A stretch of 64,000 nucleotides of DNA, from positions 1 through 64,000 of the forward strand of contig JBBSEX010000017.1 in the NCBI GenBank assembly GCA_038239345.1, in the 5' to 3' direction. Shown here in pieces: positions 23,459 through 31,351 of this stretch. The notes beneath the pieces were generated by a model. It did not search any database and was not told where the DNA came from. It worked only from the letters and a program-made list of their open reading frames with translations. The DNA comes from JBBSEX01 sp038239345. Its GTDB lineage: Bacteria > Acidobacteriota > Terriglobia > Bryobacterales > Bryobacteraceae. The position numbers and the translations under genes were made by a program. Position 1 is the first letter of the stretch. The number at the start of each line of letters is the position of its first letter.

Positions 23459-25246
23459 TTACTGCGCGAGTTTGACTTCCAGTTCAGCCCAGCGGGCATA
23501 GAGCTTTTCGACTTCGGATTTCGCCCCCTGCATCGCGCGATAGCTTTCGTCTATCAACTCACCTTTACCGGATGAACCGGCCTGTTCAAACTCCCGCCGC
23601 CGCGATTCCAGCGTCGCTTCGGCCTCCACAATCTTCGCTTCCATGCCTTCCCACTCGGTCTGTTCGCGATAGGACAGCTTCTTCTTCGGTGTCGGCGCTT
23701 TCTCGGGAGTGGGCGCGGCCACCTTCGCCGGTTTCTGCTTGCGAACCGTTTGCGCCTGCTCCCATTGTGAATAGTCGGCGAATAGCGTACCGCTCTCTCC
23801 GTTCAGCCCCAATACGACGGTCGATACGCGATCCAGCATGTAGCGATCGTGTGTCACCAGGACGAGCGCGCCGGGAAATTCAAGCAGGCTCTCTTCCAGA
23901 ATTTCCAGCGTGGGAATGTCCAGATCATTCGTAGGTTCATCCAGCAACAGAACATCGGCGCTACGCAGCATCAGACGGGCAATCAGCACCCGGGCCCGCT
24001 CACCACCCGATAGGCTGCCCACGGGCTGTTCCAACTGATCGGCTCGAAACAGAAAACGCTTGGCCCAACCGATGACGTGCACCGTACGGTCGCGATAGAT
24101 CACCGAATCGCCTTCCGGACATAACGCCCGGCGCAGAGTCAGTTGCGGATCCAGTTGTTCCCGATGCTGATCGAACGTGATCACATGCAGAACGTCGGCC
24201 CGCTCCACCAGACCGGAATCGGCTTCCAATGTGCCATTCAAAATTTTCAGCAGAGTGGTTTTGCCGCTGCCGTTCGCACCCACCAGACCAAGCCGCATCC
24301 CCGGACCAAGCTTGAGGTTTAATCCCGAAAATAGCTTTCGACCGCCCATGCTCTTGGCGACGTCTTCCAGCGCGATCAGCTTCTTTGTCTTGCGGTCCGA
24401 CGCGACAAAATCAATCTGCGATGTGGCGGTGGCGTTGCGCGAAGATACATCGGCCAGCTCTTCTTTCAGACGGCCCGCCGCGCTAATCCGGGCTTTCGAT
24501 TTCGTCGTGCGGGCTTTAGGGCCGCGGCGCAGCCATTCCACTTCCCGCCGCACGATATTTTCCAGCGCTTCCTGTTGCTGCGATTGCGCATGCAGGAAGT
24601 CCGCCTTACGTTCCAGGAACGTTCCATAATTGCCCTGCACATAAAACAAGCCATCGGGATATGTGCGATTTATTTCACACATCTGCAGCGCGACGTTCTC
24701 TAGAAAATAGCGGTCGTGACTGACCACCAGGCAAGCGAAGCGGCTCCCGATGAGCAGCTTTTCCAGCCACAGAATTCCTTCCAGGTCCAGGTGATTGGTG
24801 GGCTCATCCAGCAGCAGAACATCCGGCTGGCGAATCAGTTCACGGGCAATCGCCAACCGTTTTTTCCAGCCGCCCGACAGCGCCGCCGCCTGCACATCGC
24901 CATCTATAAATCCCACGCGGCCCAACGTCACATTGACTTGCGCGTCGGCTTCTTCGGGAGTCGCATTCGGTATTGCCTGGCGCAGAATGCCTTCCACGGT
25001 CAGGCCCGCATCGAAGACCGAATCCTGCGGAACATAGGCTACGCGAGTGCCTTTGCGAATGGAAAACGTACCGCCATCGGGTTCATTGAGACCGGCGAGA
25101 ATCTGAACAAGCGTCGACTTGCCGCTACCATTCGGTCCGATGATACCCAGCCGGTCGCCCTCCGACAACGTCATGGAAAGGTGATCGAACAAGGGGCGGG
25201 AACTATATGACTTCTTGATTTCGTGACAGGTTAAAAGTACGGCCAT
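23459..25246 (-). CDS. ABC-F family ATPase (Uup-like)
   Basis: 595 residues from ATG 25246. Two ABC cassettes: first with GPNGSGKST (about 40) and LSGGWKKRLAIARE; second with GANGSGKTT (about 330) and LSGGERARVLIARL; Walker B LLLDEPTNHLD and LLLDEPTNDLD. An Arg/Lys-rich interdomain linker (RREVEWLRRGPKARTTKSKARI) and a C-terminal coiled coil (about 525-595, TEWEGMEAKIVEAEATLESRRREFEQ) are Uup hallmarks. ABC-F proteins bind the ribosomal E site and relieve stalled translation; Uup also links to DNA processes. There are no membrane domains. It lies four bases after the HIT gene, in a translation-linked cluster with rpsA. Confidence 0.9.
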   Translation of the reverse strand: MAVLLTCHEIKKSYSSRPLFDHLSMTLSEGDRLGIIGPNGSGKSTLVQILAGLNEPDGGTFSIRKGTRVAYVPQDSVFDAGLTVEGILRQAIPNATPEEADAQVNVTLGRVGFIDGDVQAAALSGGWKKRLAIARELIRQPDVLLLDEPTNHLDLEGILWLEKLLIGSRFACLVVSHDRYFLENVALQMCEINRTYPDGLFYVQGNYGTFLERKADFLHAQSQQQEALENIVRREVEWLRRGPKARTTKSKARISAAGRLKEELADVSSRNATATSQIDFVASDRKTKKLIALEDVAKSMGGRKLFSGLNLKLGPGMRLGLVGANGSGKTTLLKILNGTLEADSGLVERADVLHVITFDQHREQLDPQLTLRRALCPEGDSVIYRDRTVHVIGWAKRFLFRADQLEQPVGSLSGGERARVLIARLMLRSADVLLLDEPTNDLDIPTLEILEESLLEFPGALVLVTHDRYMLDRVSTVVLGLNGESGTLFADYSQWEQAQTVRKQKPAKVAAPTPEKAPTPKKKLSYREQTEWEGMEAKIVEAEATLESRRREFEQAGSSGKGELIDESYRAMQGAKSEVEKLYARWAELEVKLAQ

Positions 25247-25250
25247 TCGA

Positions 25251-25730
25251 TTATTCAAAAACCGCTTTAAGCTTGCGGTAGGTTTCGCTCAGCGGTTCGG
25301 GCATCACACGCGTTTCACCGGCGGTGGTCATAAAATTCGCATCGCCCAGCCAGCGCGGCAGGACATGCATATGGATGTGGCCCGCGACTCCGGCACCCGC
25401 GCAGGCGCCGATGTTCATCCCGATGTTGACGCCTCCCGCGCGGTAGATGGATCGCAGGTGACTTTCCGCTATCTGGGTTAAATGCATCATCTCTGTGAGC
25501 GCGGCACCATCGGCGCGTTCCAGCGTGTCGACATGCCGATAGGGGACCACCATCAGGTGGCCGCTACAATACGGATAAAGATTCAGGACCACAAAATTCA
25601 GCTTCGCCCGGTGCAGGATATAATTTTCAGCGTCGCAATTCTCCTGAGCCATGCGGCAGAAGACACACCCGTTTTCGGGCTGAGCCTCTTGGACGTAGGT
25701 ATAGCGCCAGGGGCTCCACAAGCGGTCCAT
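25251..25730 (-). CDS. HIT-family nucleotide hydrolase/phosphorylase (Ap4A-type)
   Basis: 159 residues. N-terminal MDRLWSPWRYTYVQEAQPENGCVFC with the zinc CxxC (Cys21, Cys24 region; FCRM), then the HIT core: LVVPYRHVDTLERAD-like loop and catalytic GHIHMHVLPRW (His-x-His-x-His). The RLWSPWRYTY start is characteristic of the Ap4A phosphorylase/AMP-hydrolase branch common in actinobacteria and acidobacteria. It hydrolyses dinucleoside polyphosphates or adenylated intermediates. Nine bases separate it from the HU/IHF stop; co-transcribed. Confidence 0.9.
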   Translation of the reverse strand: MDRLWSPWRYTYVQEAQPENGCVFCRMAQENCDAENYILHRAKLNFVVLNLYPYCSGHLMVVPYRHVDTLERADGAALTEMMHLTQIAESHLRSIYRAGGVNIGMNIGACAGAGVAGHIHMHVLPRWLGDANFMTTAGETRVMPEPLSETYRKLKAVFE

Positions 25731-25739
25731 GGGGATCGA

Positions 25740-26087
25740 TTACTTATGCTCGGTGGCCGTCTCGGTAGCAGGTGCCGGCGTAGCGGGGGCGGTGCCATTG
25801 GGATCGGTCGCGGAATGATTTACCAGGTCTTTCAATTCCTTGCTGGGCTTGAAATATGGGATGCGTTTCGAAGGCACGTCCACGCGGGTACCGGTCTTAG
25901 GATTGCGCCCCACGCGCGGCTGACGCTGACGAGTGCGAAAGCTACCGAAACCTCGAATCTCGATTTTGTCGCCGCCCCGCAAAGACCGGACGATGCTGTC
26001 GAAGATCGCCTCGACGATCACTTCGGAATCCTTGCGTGTCATCTCGACGACTCGCGAGACCTCTTCGATTAGTTCCGCTTTCGTCAT
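25740..26087 (-). CDS. HU/IHF-family nucleoid protein (IHF-beta-like)
   Basis: 115 residues. Core 1-95: MTKAELIEEVSRVVEMTRKDSEVIVEAIFDSIVRSLRGGDKIEIRGFGSFRTRQRQPRVGRNPKTGTRVDVPSKRIPYFKPSKELKDLV, with the DNA-binding arm GRNPKTGTRVDVP and the intercalating Pro. A Thr/Ala/Pro tail of about 20 residues is added. The order rpsA-ihfB-like is known from many proteobacteria and is kept here: ATG overlaps the rpsA stop by one base (TAATG). It bends and compacts DNA. Whether it pairs as homodimer (HU) or IHF is undecided. Confidence 0.93.
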   Translation of the reverse strand: MTKAELIEEVSRVVEMTRKDSEVIVEAIFDSIVRSLRGGDKIEIRGFGSFRTRQRQPRVGRNPKTGTRVDVPSKRIPYFKPSKELKDLVNHSATDPNGTAPATPAPATETATEHK

Positions 26088-27814
26088 TACCGGCCTTCCC
26101 CTTTTCCTCTTAAGTTCATCACTTCTTCAATAGTCATTGTCGCAGCCGCGGCTTGTTTTTGGTAATCTTCGAGCCGATTTCGTTCTTCATCGTCGGAAAC
26201 AGCCCGCAAACTAAGACCGATCTTCTTCTCTTCTTCGTTCAACTTGATGACCTTAAAATCGAATTCTTCGCCAATCGGCAGCGGCGATTCTTCTTTATGC
26301 TCCGCCGCTCCGGGAATTTCCGAACGATGGCAAAGCGCTTCCACAGATGGCGCGAGTTCCACAAAAACACCGAAATTGGCTGCCCGGCAAACACGGCCGC
26401 GGACAATGTCATTAACCTGATGCGAGCGGAAAAAACTCTCCCAGGCATCCGGCTGCAACTGCTTCACGCCGAGAGATAAGCGGCGGTTCGGCGCGTCGAT
26501 ATTCAGGATAGCAGCCTGCACGAGCTGCCCTTTCTTGAGGATCTCGGAAGGGTGCTTGACGCGCTTCGTCCAGGACAGATCGGAGATGTGAACCAAGCCG
26601 TCGATCCCCTCTTCGATCTCGATAAAAGCGCCGAAATCGGACAACTTGCGCACACGTCCCTCAACCACCGAACCGATGCTGTAGCGCTCGGCAAGCGTCG
26701 TCCACGGATCCGGCTCCAGTTGCTTGATCCCGAGCGAGACGCGTCGATCCTTCGGCTTAACCTCGAGAACAACGGCTTCCACCTGATCGCCGACTTTGAC
26801 CACTTTTGCCGGATGCTTCATCCGCCGGCTCCAGGTCATCTCGGAAATGTGAATCAGCCCTTCCACCCCGGGCTCCAACTCAACGAACGCGCCGTAATCC
26901 GTTACGCTAACCACACGCCCGATGACGCGATGGTTGGAGGGATAGTGGTCTTCGATCGTCTCCCACGGGTCAGGCACTAATTGTTTCAGGCCTAAAGAAA
27001 TACGCTGCTTTGATTTGTCGAACTTCAGAACTCGAACGGTGATCTCATCGCCTACGTTTACCACCTCCGAGGGATGCTTCACGCGCCCATAGGACATGTC
27101 GCTCACGTGCAACAGACCATCGATACCACCCAGGTCGACGAAGGCGCCATACTCGGTCAGGTTCTTGATTGTGCCCGTGACGATCGAGCCTTCCGACACA
27201 TCCTGCAGGACCGCCGATCGCCGGGCAGTCATCGAATCCTCGAGCGCCAACTTACGCGATACCACGATATTGCCCCGACGTCGATTCAGCTTGACGACTT
27301 TGACGGGAATGTCGGTTCCCAAGAATGAATCAAGATTGTGAATCGGTCTGACGTCGATCTGCGAGCCGGGCATAAACGCCTCGACACCGACATCCACCGA
27401 AAGACCGCCCTTAACCCGGTCCATCACGCGGCCGGAGACGAGTAGGCCCTCGCGATGCGCCTTTTCGAGCGTATCCCAAGCGCGCAAGCGGCTGGCTTTT
27501 TCATGCGAAAGAAGGATGTAGCCTTCCGGCTGCTCTCCTCCGCGATCCACCATCACATCGATTGTGTCGCCGGCCTGGACTGTAACGCGGCCGTCGGGAA
27601 GTGTGACTTGTTCGATCGGTACCAGGCCTTCGGACTTGTAGCCGAAATCGACGATCACTTCCTGCGCGGTGACTTTGAGGACGGTCCCTTGAAGCAGCTC
27701 GCCTTCGGCTGGAGGAGCAAGATGGCTATAGTCTTCGATGAGATGCTCATAGTCCTCCTCATCGCTACCGTTCGCCGGCAGGTCCAGGTTTTGTTCCTCT
27801 TGTCCACTGGTCAT
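26087..27814 (-). CDS. rpsA: 30S ribosomal protein S1
   Basis: 575 residues from ATG 27814 (TTG 27835 would add seven). Six S1 RNA-binding domains can be counted: LLQGTVLKVTAQEVIVDFGYKSEGLVP, GRVMDRVKGGLSVDVGVEAFMPGS, GTIKNLTEYGAFVDLGGIDGLLHVSDMSYGR, GRVVSVTDYGAFVELEPGVEGLIHISE, GRVRKLSDFGAFIEIEEGIDGLVHISD and GRVCRAANFGVFVELAPSVEALCHRSE. The first two are divergent, as usual. It tethers mRNA to the 30S subunit. An acidic N-terminus (NGSDEEDYEHLIEDY) precedes the domains. Transcription starts at the strong promoter at 27924-27952, leaving a leader of about 100 bases that could carry autoregulatory structure. Confidence 0.95.
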   Translation of the reverse strand: MTSGQEEQNLDLPANGSDEEDYEHLIEDYSHLAPPAEGELLQGTVLKVTAQEVIVDFGYKSEGLVPIEQVTLPDGRVTVQAGDTIDVMVDRGGEQPEGYILLSHEKASRLRAWDTLEKAHREGLLVSGRVMDRVKGGLSVDVGVEAFMPGSQIDVRPIHNLDSFLGTDIPVKVVKLNRRRGNIVVSRKLALEDSMTARRSAVLQDVSEGSIVTGTIKNLTEYGAFVDLGGIDGLLHVSDMSYGRVKHPSEVVNVGDEITVRVLKFDKSKQRISLGLKQLVPDPWETIEDHYPSNHRVIGRVVSVTDYGAFVELEPGVEGLIHISEMTWSRRMKHPAKVVKVGDQVEAVVLEVKPKDRRVSLGIKQLEPDPWTTLAERYSIGSVVEGRVRKLSDFGAFIEIEEGIDGLVHISDLSWTKRVKHPSEILKKGQLVQAAILNIDAPNRRLSLGVKQLQPDAWESFFRSHQVNDIVRGRVCRAANFGVFVELAPSVEALCHRSEIPGAAEHKEESPLPIGEEFDFKVIKLNEEEKKIGLSLRAVSDDEERNRLEDYQKQAAAATMTIEEVMNLRGKGEGR

Positions 27815-27902
27815 AGCTCTAAAAGCTCCTGCCAAAAAAGCACTTACAACGGTAGGCCGTCATAAAACTCCGCGAGGGGAAGACCGAAAAGCTTACAAGC
27901 CG

Positions 27903-27931
27903 TTGACAGATCAGTACTTCAGAACTATACC
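27903..27931 (+). promoter_or_regulatory. Opposing sigma-70-like promoter overlapping the rpsA promoter
   Basis: Plus strand TTGACA (27903-27908), 17-base spacer, TATACC (27926-27931). The TTGACA boxes of this and the rpsA promoter form a perfect dyad about 27927/27928 and the -10 boxes overlap. Transcription would start near 27938 and run antisense into the serine hydrolase gene 3' end; a GAGCC/GGCTC hairpin (27941-27960) lies at its predicted 5' end. No plus-strand gene follows, so an antisense or small RNA is possible. Confidence 0.5.
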
Positions 27932-27952
27932 GGACACTACGAGCCTTGTCAA
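27924..27952 (-). promoter_or_regulatory. Sigma-70 promoter for rpsA operon
   Basis: Minus strand TTGACA (27952-27947), 17-base spacer, TATAGT (27929-27924). Consensus -35 and a 5-of-6 -10. It points at rpsA, with a predicted start near 27917. It shares its -10 region with an opposing promoter on the plus strand. Confidence 0.75.
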
Positions 27953-28047
27953 CAGGGCTCGCCGAGCGCGTGGATGAGTCGAGGGCGGTTGGGAAAACGG
28001 GTACGGGTAGACTCGCGTCTAGGGATTGCTTTCCAACAGAATGCTGT

Positions 28048-29418
28048 TTAATTCACAGTAATCGTAGCCACGTTCTGCTTCCATGCAAAACTTGGTGTCC
28101 ACTTCGCACCATAAGCACCCAAGTTAACGCTATAGTGGCCCGCTTTGCCTGGCTTCCAGTGGAAGAGGAAGGTCTTTGTTTGGCCTGCGGCAAAGCTCTC
28201 GTTCGATTTGTCTTGCTTGAAAACCGCCTTACCCGCAGCGTCCCAGATCTCCATCTCCACGACACTTTCGGGCGCTGCGTTGCCGTCGTCTCTGGCAGTG
28301 ATCTCGATTGTGACGGGCTTACCGATTTCGACAGAACGATCAGTCAGCTGGGCAGTCAGAGTAAACGGAGGAGCGATGAGACTCGGCGCATAAAACCCGG
28401 CAATCTTGAGCGCGAGCGATTCGACGCTCACACTATCCGAGTTGGCGAGCACGATAACCGTCAGCCTATCGTCCACAAAGCGCTCGTAGTCTGACCGGAA
28501 ACCGGGGAATTGGCCGTCGTGATGTAGCCTCGCGCGGCCCAGGAAAGAGTCTACATACCAGCCGAATCCGTAGCCGGCGGTAGTGTGGTCATTCAGCGTT
28601 ACGGGCTTCCACATCTGTTCGCGACTGGAGGCAGTAAGAACGGTTCCGGTGGTTAAGAACGCGTCCCATTTCGCCAGGTCTTCGATAGTGGATAGGAAAG
28701 CGCCGCTGGGACGGACCGCAATCCAGTTCTCGGCGTTAATCATCCCATCGCCCGCTTGTTGATAACCGTTCGCTCGATTTGGCACGATGCCGGTGATGGT
28801 CGTAAGCCGGGTGGACGTCATGGCGGCCGGGGCGAAGATCCGTTCAGCGATAAATTCGTTCCACGGCTTGCCGCTTACTTTGCCGATAATTTCCGCCAGC
28901 GCATAGTAGCCGACGTTCGAATACAACAACTTTTCACCGGGTTGAAAGCTGAGGGGCAGTGCGTACACCGCCTGAATCACACTGGCGATGGGCTGTTCCT
29001 GATAGGGATGGTAATCGGCCGGATCGCGCACGATGCCCGCTGTATGTGTCAGCAATTGCCGGATCGTGATTTCCTTCCAGCTTGCAGGCGCGCCATCTAA
29101 ATACTTCCAGGCCCTATCGTCGAGCGCCACTTTGCCGTCTTGCACCAACAACATGATGGCGGCGGCAAGGAACGGCTTGCTAAGCGAGGCCGTTTTATAT
29201 ACCGTCTTCGCGTCAGCCGGCGTGTTTGTCTCCAGGTTTGCCAGGCCAAAACCGGCGGACTTTACGATCTTGCCTTCTTTCAATACGGTTACCGAGAGGC
29301 CGGGGAGATGAAGCTCTTGGATCCTCTGTTTGATGTAATCGTCGACATCGTCTGCGGAAAGCGGCATGAAAGCAGCGAATAGCAGGGTGGTTAGGCTTAG
29401 CGAATATAGTTTGCGCAT
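28048..29418 (-). CDS. Exported serine hydrolase, class C beta-lactamase/D-Ala-D-Ala carboxypeptidase fold
   Basis: 456 residues with a signal peptide (MRKLYSLSLTTLLFAAFMPLSA). Active-site motifs: TASLSKPF (SxxK, nucleophile Ser about 79), LLYSNVGYYAL (YxN) and LHHDGQFPGF (HxG, replacing KTG). The C-terminal about 110 residues form an added beta-sandwich domain (LTAQLTDRSVEIGKPVTIEITARDDGN..KTFLFHWKPGKAGHYSVNLGAYG), probably Ig-like. Such enzymes are often esterases or peptidases acting in the periplasm rather than true beta-lactamases. Apparently transcribed alone; 122 bases separate it from the polyprenyl synthase end. Confidence 0.88.
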   Translation of the reverse strand: MRKLYSLSLTTLLFAAFMPLSADDVDDYIKQRIQELHLPGLSVTVLKEGKIVKSAGFGLANLETNTPADAKTVYKTASLSKPFLAAAIMLLVQDGKVALDDRAWKYLDGAPASWKEITIRQLLTHTAGIVRDPADYHPYQEQPIASVIQAVYALPLSFQPGEKLLYSNVGYYALAEIIGKVSGKPWNEFIAERIFAPAAMTSTRLTTITGIVPNRANGYQQAGDGMINAENWIAVRPSGAFLSTIEDLAKWDAFLTTGTVLTASSREQMWKPVTLNDHTTAGYGFGWYVDSFLGRARLHHDGQFPGFRSDYERFVDDRLTVIVLANSDSVSVESLALKIAGFYAPSLIAPPFTLTAQLTDRSVEIGKPVTIEITARDDGNAAPESVVEMEIWDAAGKAVFKQDKSNESFAAGQTKTFLFHWKPGKAGHYSVNLGAYGAKWTPSFAWKQNVATITVN

Positions 29419-29540
29419 CTTCGATAACTCCCGCTGAGCAAACGCACGGGAGCCTGATGTGCAATACCCTTGACGGTCGGAAAGGTTACGCCAGGAACGG
29501 ATTACTTTTGGTGGTGCAGCGGGTGTTTACGAGAGCGCAC

Positions 29541-30542
29541 TTAATGGTCGCGGTCGGTAACCAATTCGGTCACGTCGTTCAGTGCTCGCTGGTAGGCGGT
29601 ATCGGGGAAAGTGGCGATAATTGCCCTGGCTTTATCGGTAAAGGCTTGGGCGCGCTCCTTGGCGCGGTCCACTCCCTTGTATTTATTGATCATCTGCAGG
29701 ATCTTGGAAAACGGTACCTGATCGTAGTTGCCATCGGTCAGCACGGCCTGTACCAACTGGCGTTCTTCACTACTGGCGTTTTCGAGCGCATAGATCAACG
29801 GAAGGGTGACCTTGCCTTCGCGGAGATCGTTACCTACAGGCTTTCCAAGGATTTTCTCGCGTGAAGTAAAGTCCAAAATGTCGTCGATCAATTGAAAGGC
29901 GATCCCTACGTTCCAGGCATATTCACCTAGACGGTTCTCAATATTGTCGTCGGCACCGCCCATCGTACTGCCTAGGCGGGCACAGGCGGAAAAGAGGCTG
30001 GCGGTCTTACGATCGACCAATTCCATGTAGTCGGCTTCGGAAATATCGATGCGGCCGATGCGTTCCAGTTGTAAGAGTTCGCCTTCCACCATCATCTGAG
30101 TCAGGCTGATCAAAAGATCAAGAACATGGAAGTTGCGTTCCCGCAGGGCTACCTGAAACGCCTGCATATACAACCAGTCGCCGGCGAGCACGGAAGTATG
30201 ATTGCCCCAGACGACATTGATCGATGGCCTGCCCCGGCGGCTCTTCGCGATGTCGATGACATCGTCATGCACAAGGGTGGCGGTGTGAACCATTTCGACG
30301 ACGGCGGCCATGCGTATGGCACCATCGGTAGCCTCGCCCACCAGTTTGCAGGAGAGCAATAAAAGGATGGGACGAAGCCGCTTCCCTCCCCCCGCTTGCA
30401 GATATTGGGTGATGGTGGTGACGGCGTCAATCGATGCAATCGACTCCAGGTTGATCTCTCGTTCCACGCGCTGCAGATCGTCGCGAATGAGATCGAGAAT
30501 ATCCCTTGCGGTCAGCGATTGGCCCAGCTTACTAAAACCCAT
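29541..30542 (-). CDS. Trans-polyprenyl diphosphate synthase
   Basis: 333 residues from ATG 30542; the longer upstream frame only shadows tatD. Both aspartate-rich motifs are present: VHDDVIDIAKSRRGRPS (DDxxD, about 93-97) and FQLIDDILDF (second DDxxD), with the GGGKRLRP loop (51-58) and GNDLREGKVTLPLIYAL. The enzyme condenses isopentenyl diphosphate onto allylic primers; its length and motifs fit a medium/long-chain (hepta- or octaprenyl) synthase supplying quinone side chains. It follows tatD by 14 bases and ends the sirtuin-larC-metG-tatD operon. Confidence 0.9.
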   Translation of the reverse strand: MGFSKLGQSLTARDILDLIRDDLQRVEREINLESIASIDAVTTITQYLQAGGGKRLRPILLLLSCKLVGEATDGAIRMAAVVEMVHTATLVHDDVIDIAKSRRGRPSINVVWGNHTSVLAGDWLYMQAFQVALRERNFHVLDLLISLTQMMVEGELLQLERIGRIDISEADYMELVDRKTASLFSACARLGSTMGGADDNIENRLGEYAWNVGIAFQLIDDILDFTSREKILGKPVGNDLREGKVTLPLIYALENASSEERQLVQAVLTDGNYDQVPFSKILQMINKYKGVDRAKERAQAFTDKARAIIATFPDTAYQRALNDVTELVTDRDH

Positions 30543-30556
30543 GAGGACTTTCCAGT

Positions 30557-31351
30557 TTACCCATTCGCCCCATCCACCTGCAAACAGAGACGGAGGAAGT
30601 TGGTGCTTGTCGCATCGGCTATGACGTCTTCCGACTCGCCTCTCAGGGCCGCGAGGCGCCTTACCGTCTCTAGCATGAATGACGGTTCGTTGCGCTTTCC
30701 GCGCTTCGGCACCGGCGCTAAATACGGCGCGTCGGTTTCCACGAGCATACGATCCAGCGGCGTTAGTTTCGCCGAATCCTGCACATCGACGGCCTTCGGA
30801 TAAGTGACGACGCCGCCAAAGCTCAGATGAAAATTCAAGTCCAGAGCACGCTGGGCTTGCCCGGGATTGCCTGAAAAACAGTGCATAATCCCTCCCAGTC
30901 CCGTTGGACGCCAATGCTCTTCCAGCAGTGCGAACGTATCGTCCCAGGCTTCGCGGGTATGAATCACGATGGGCTTAGCGGCTTCGGCGGCAATTGCCAG
31001 CTGTTCGATGAACGCCGCCTTTTGCACATCGCGCGGCGAGAAATCATAGTGATAATCAAGACCGATCTCGCCCAGTGCCACGACTTTTGGATGTCGCAGA
31101 AGTTCGCGCAGCTCTTTATATGTAGCGGGCACGGCCTTCGCGGCATCGTGCGGATGAACGCCGACGGTGGCATAAAACGGCGCGTACTTCTCGGCCATCC
31201 GTATGCCGGCCTCTAGATCCGGTGGACCGTCGCCTGTCCCGATCGCCACCATGTGGTCGACACCTGCATCGAGAGCGCGCTGAATCGTGGCATCGCGATC
31301 GGCGTTGAATTGTTCGGAGTCGAGATGGCAATGCGAATCGACCAGCTTCAC
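30557..31351 (-). CDS. tatD: TatD-family metal-dependent deoxyribonuclease
   Basis: 264 residues from GTG 31351, overlapping the metG stop by four bases (GTGA). TatD motifs: VDSHCHLD (metal ligands), TVGVHPHDA, VALGEIGLDYHYD, VIHTREAWDDT, MHCFSGN and LVETDAPYLAP, with all His/Glu/Asp ligands in place. TatD proteins are 3'-5' exonucleases or deoxyribonucleases on a TIM barrel with roles in DNA quality control and proofreading. Pairing with metG is a widespread bacterial arrangement. A standard full-length protein. Confidence 0.92.
   Translation of the reverse strand: MKLVDSHCHLDSEQFNADRDATIQRALDAGVDHMVAIGTGDGPPDLEAGIRMAEKYAPFYATVGVHPHDAAKAVPATYKELRELLRHPKVVALGEIGLDYHYDFSPRDVQKAAFIEQLAIAAEAAKPIVIHTREAWDDTFALLEEHWRPTGLGGIMHCFSGNPGQAQRALDLNFHLSFGGVVTYPKAVDVQDSAKLTPLDRMLVETDAPYLAPVPKRGKRNEPSFMLETVRRLAALRGESEDVIADATSTNFLRLCLQVDGANG

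Noticed and set aside
27946..28494. 182-codon plus-strand open frame downstream of the plus-strand promoter
   Set aside because: Mostly antisense to the serine hydrolase gene, low-quality composition and no ribosome site; an antisense RNA is a better explanation if the promoter is active.
28048..29418. Serine hydrolase as a true beta-lactamase resistance gene
   Set aside because: HxG replaces KTG and an extra C-terminal beta domain is present, which fits esterase or peptidase relatives better.
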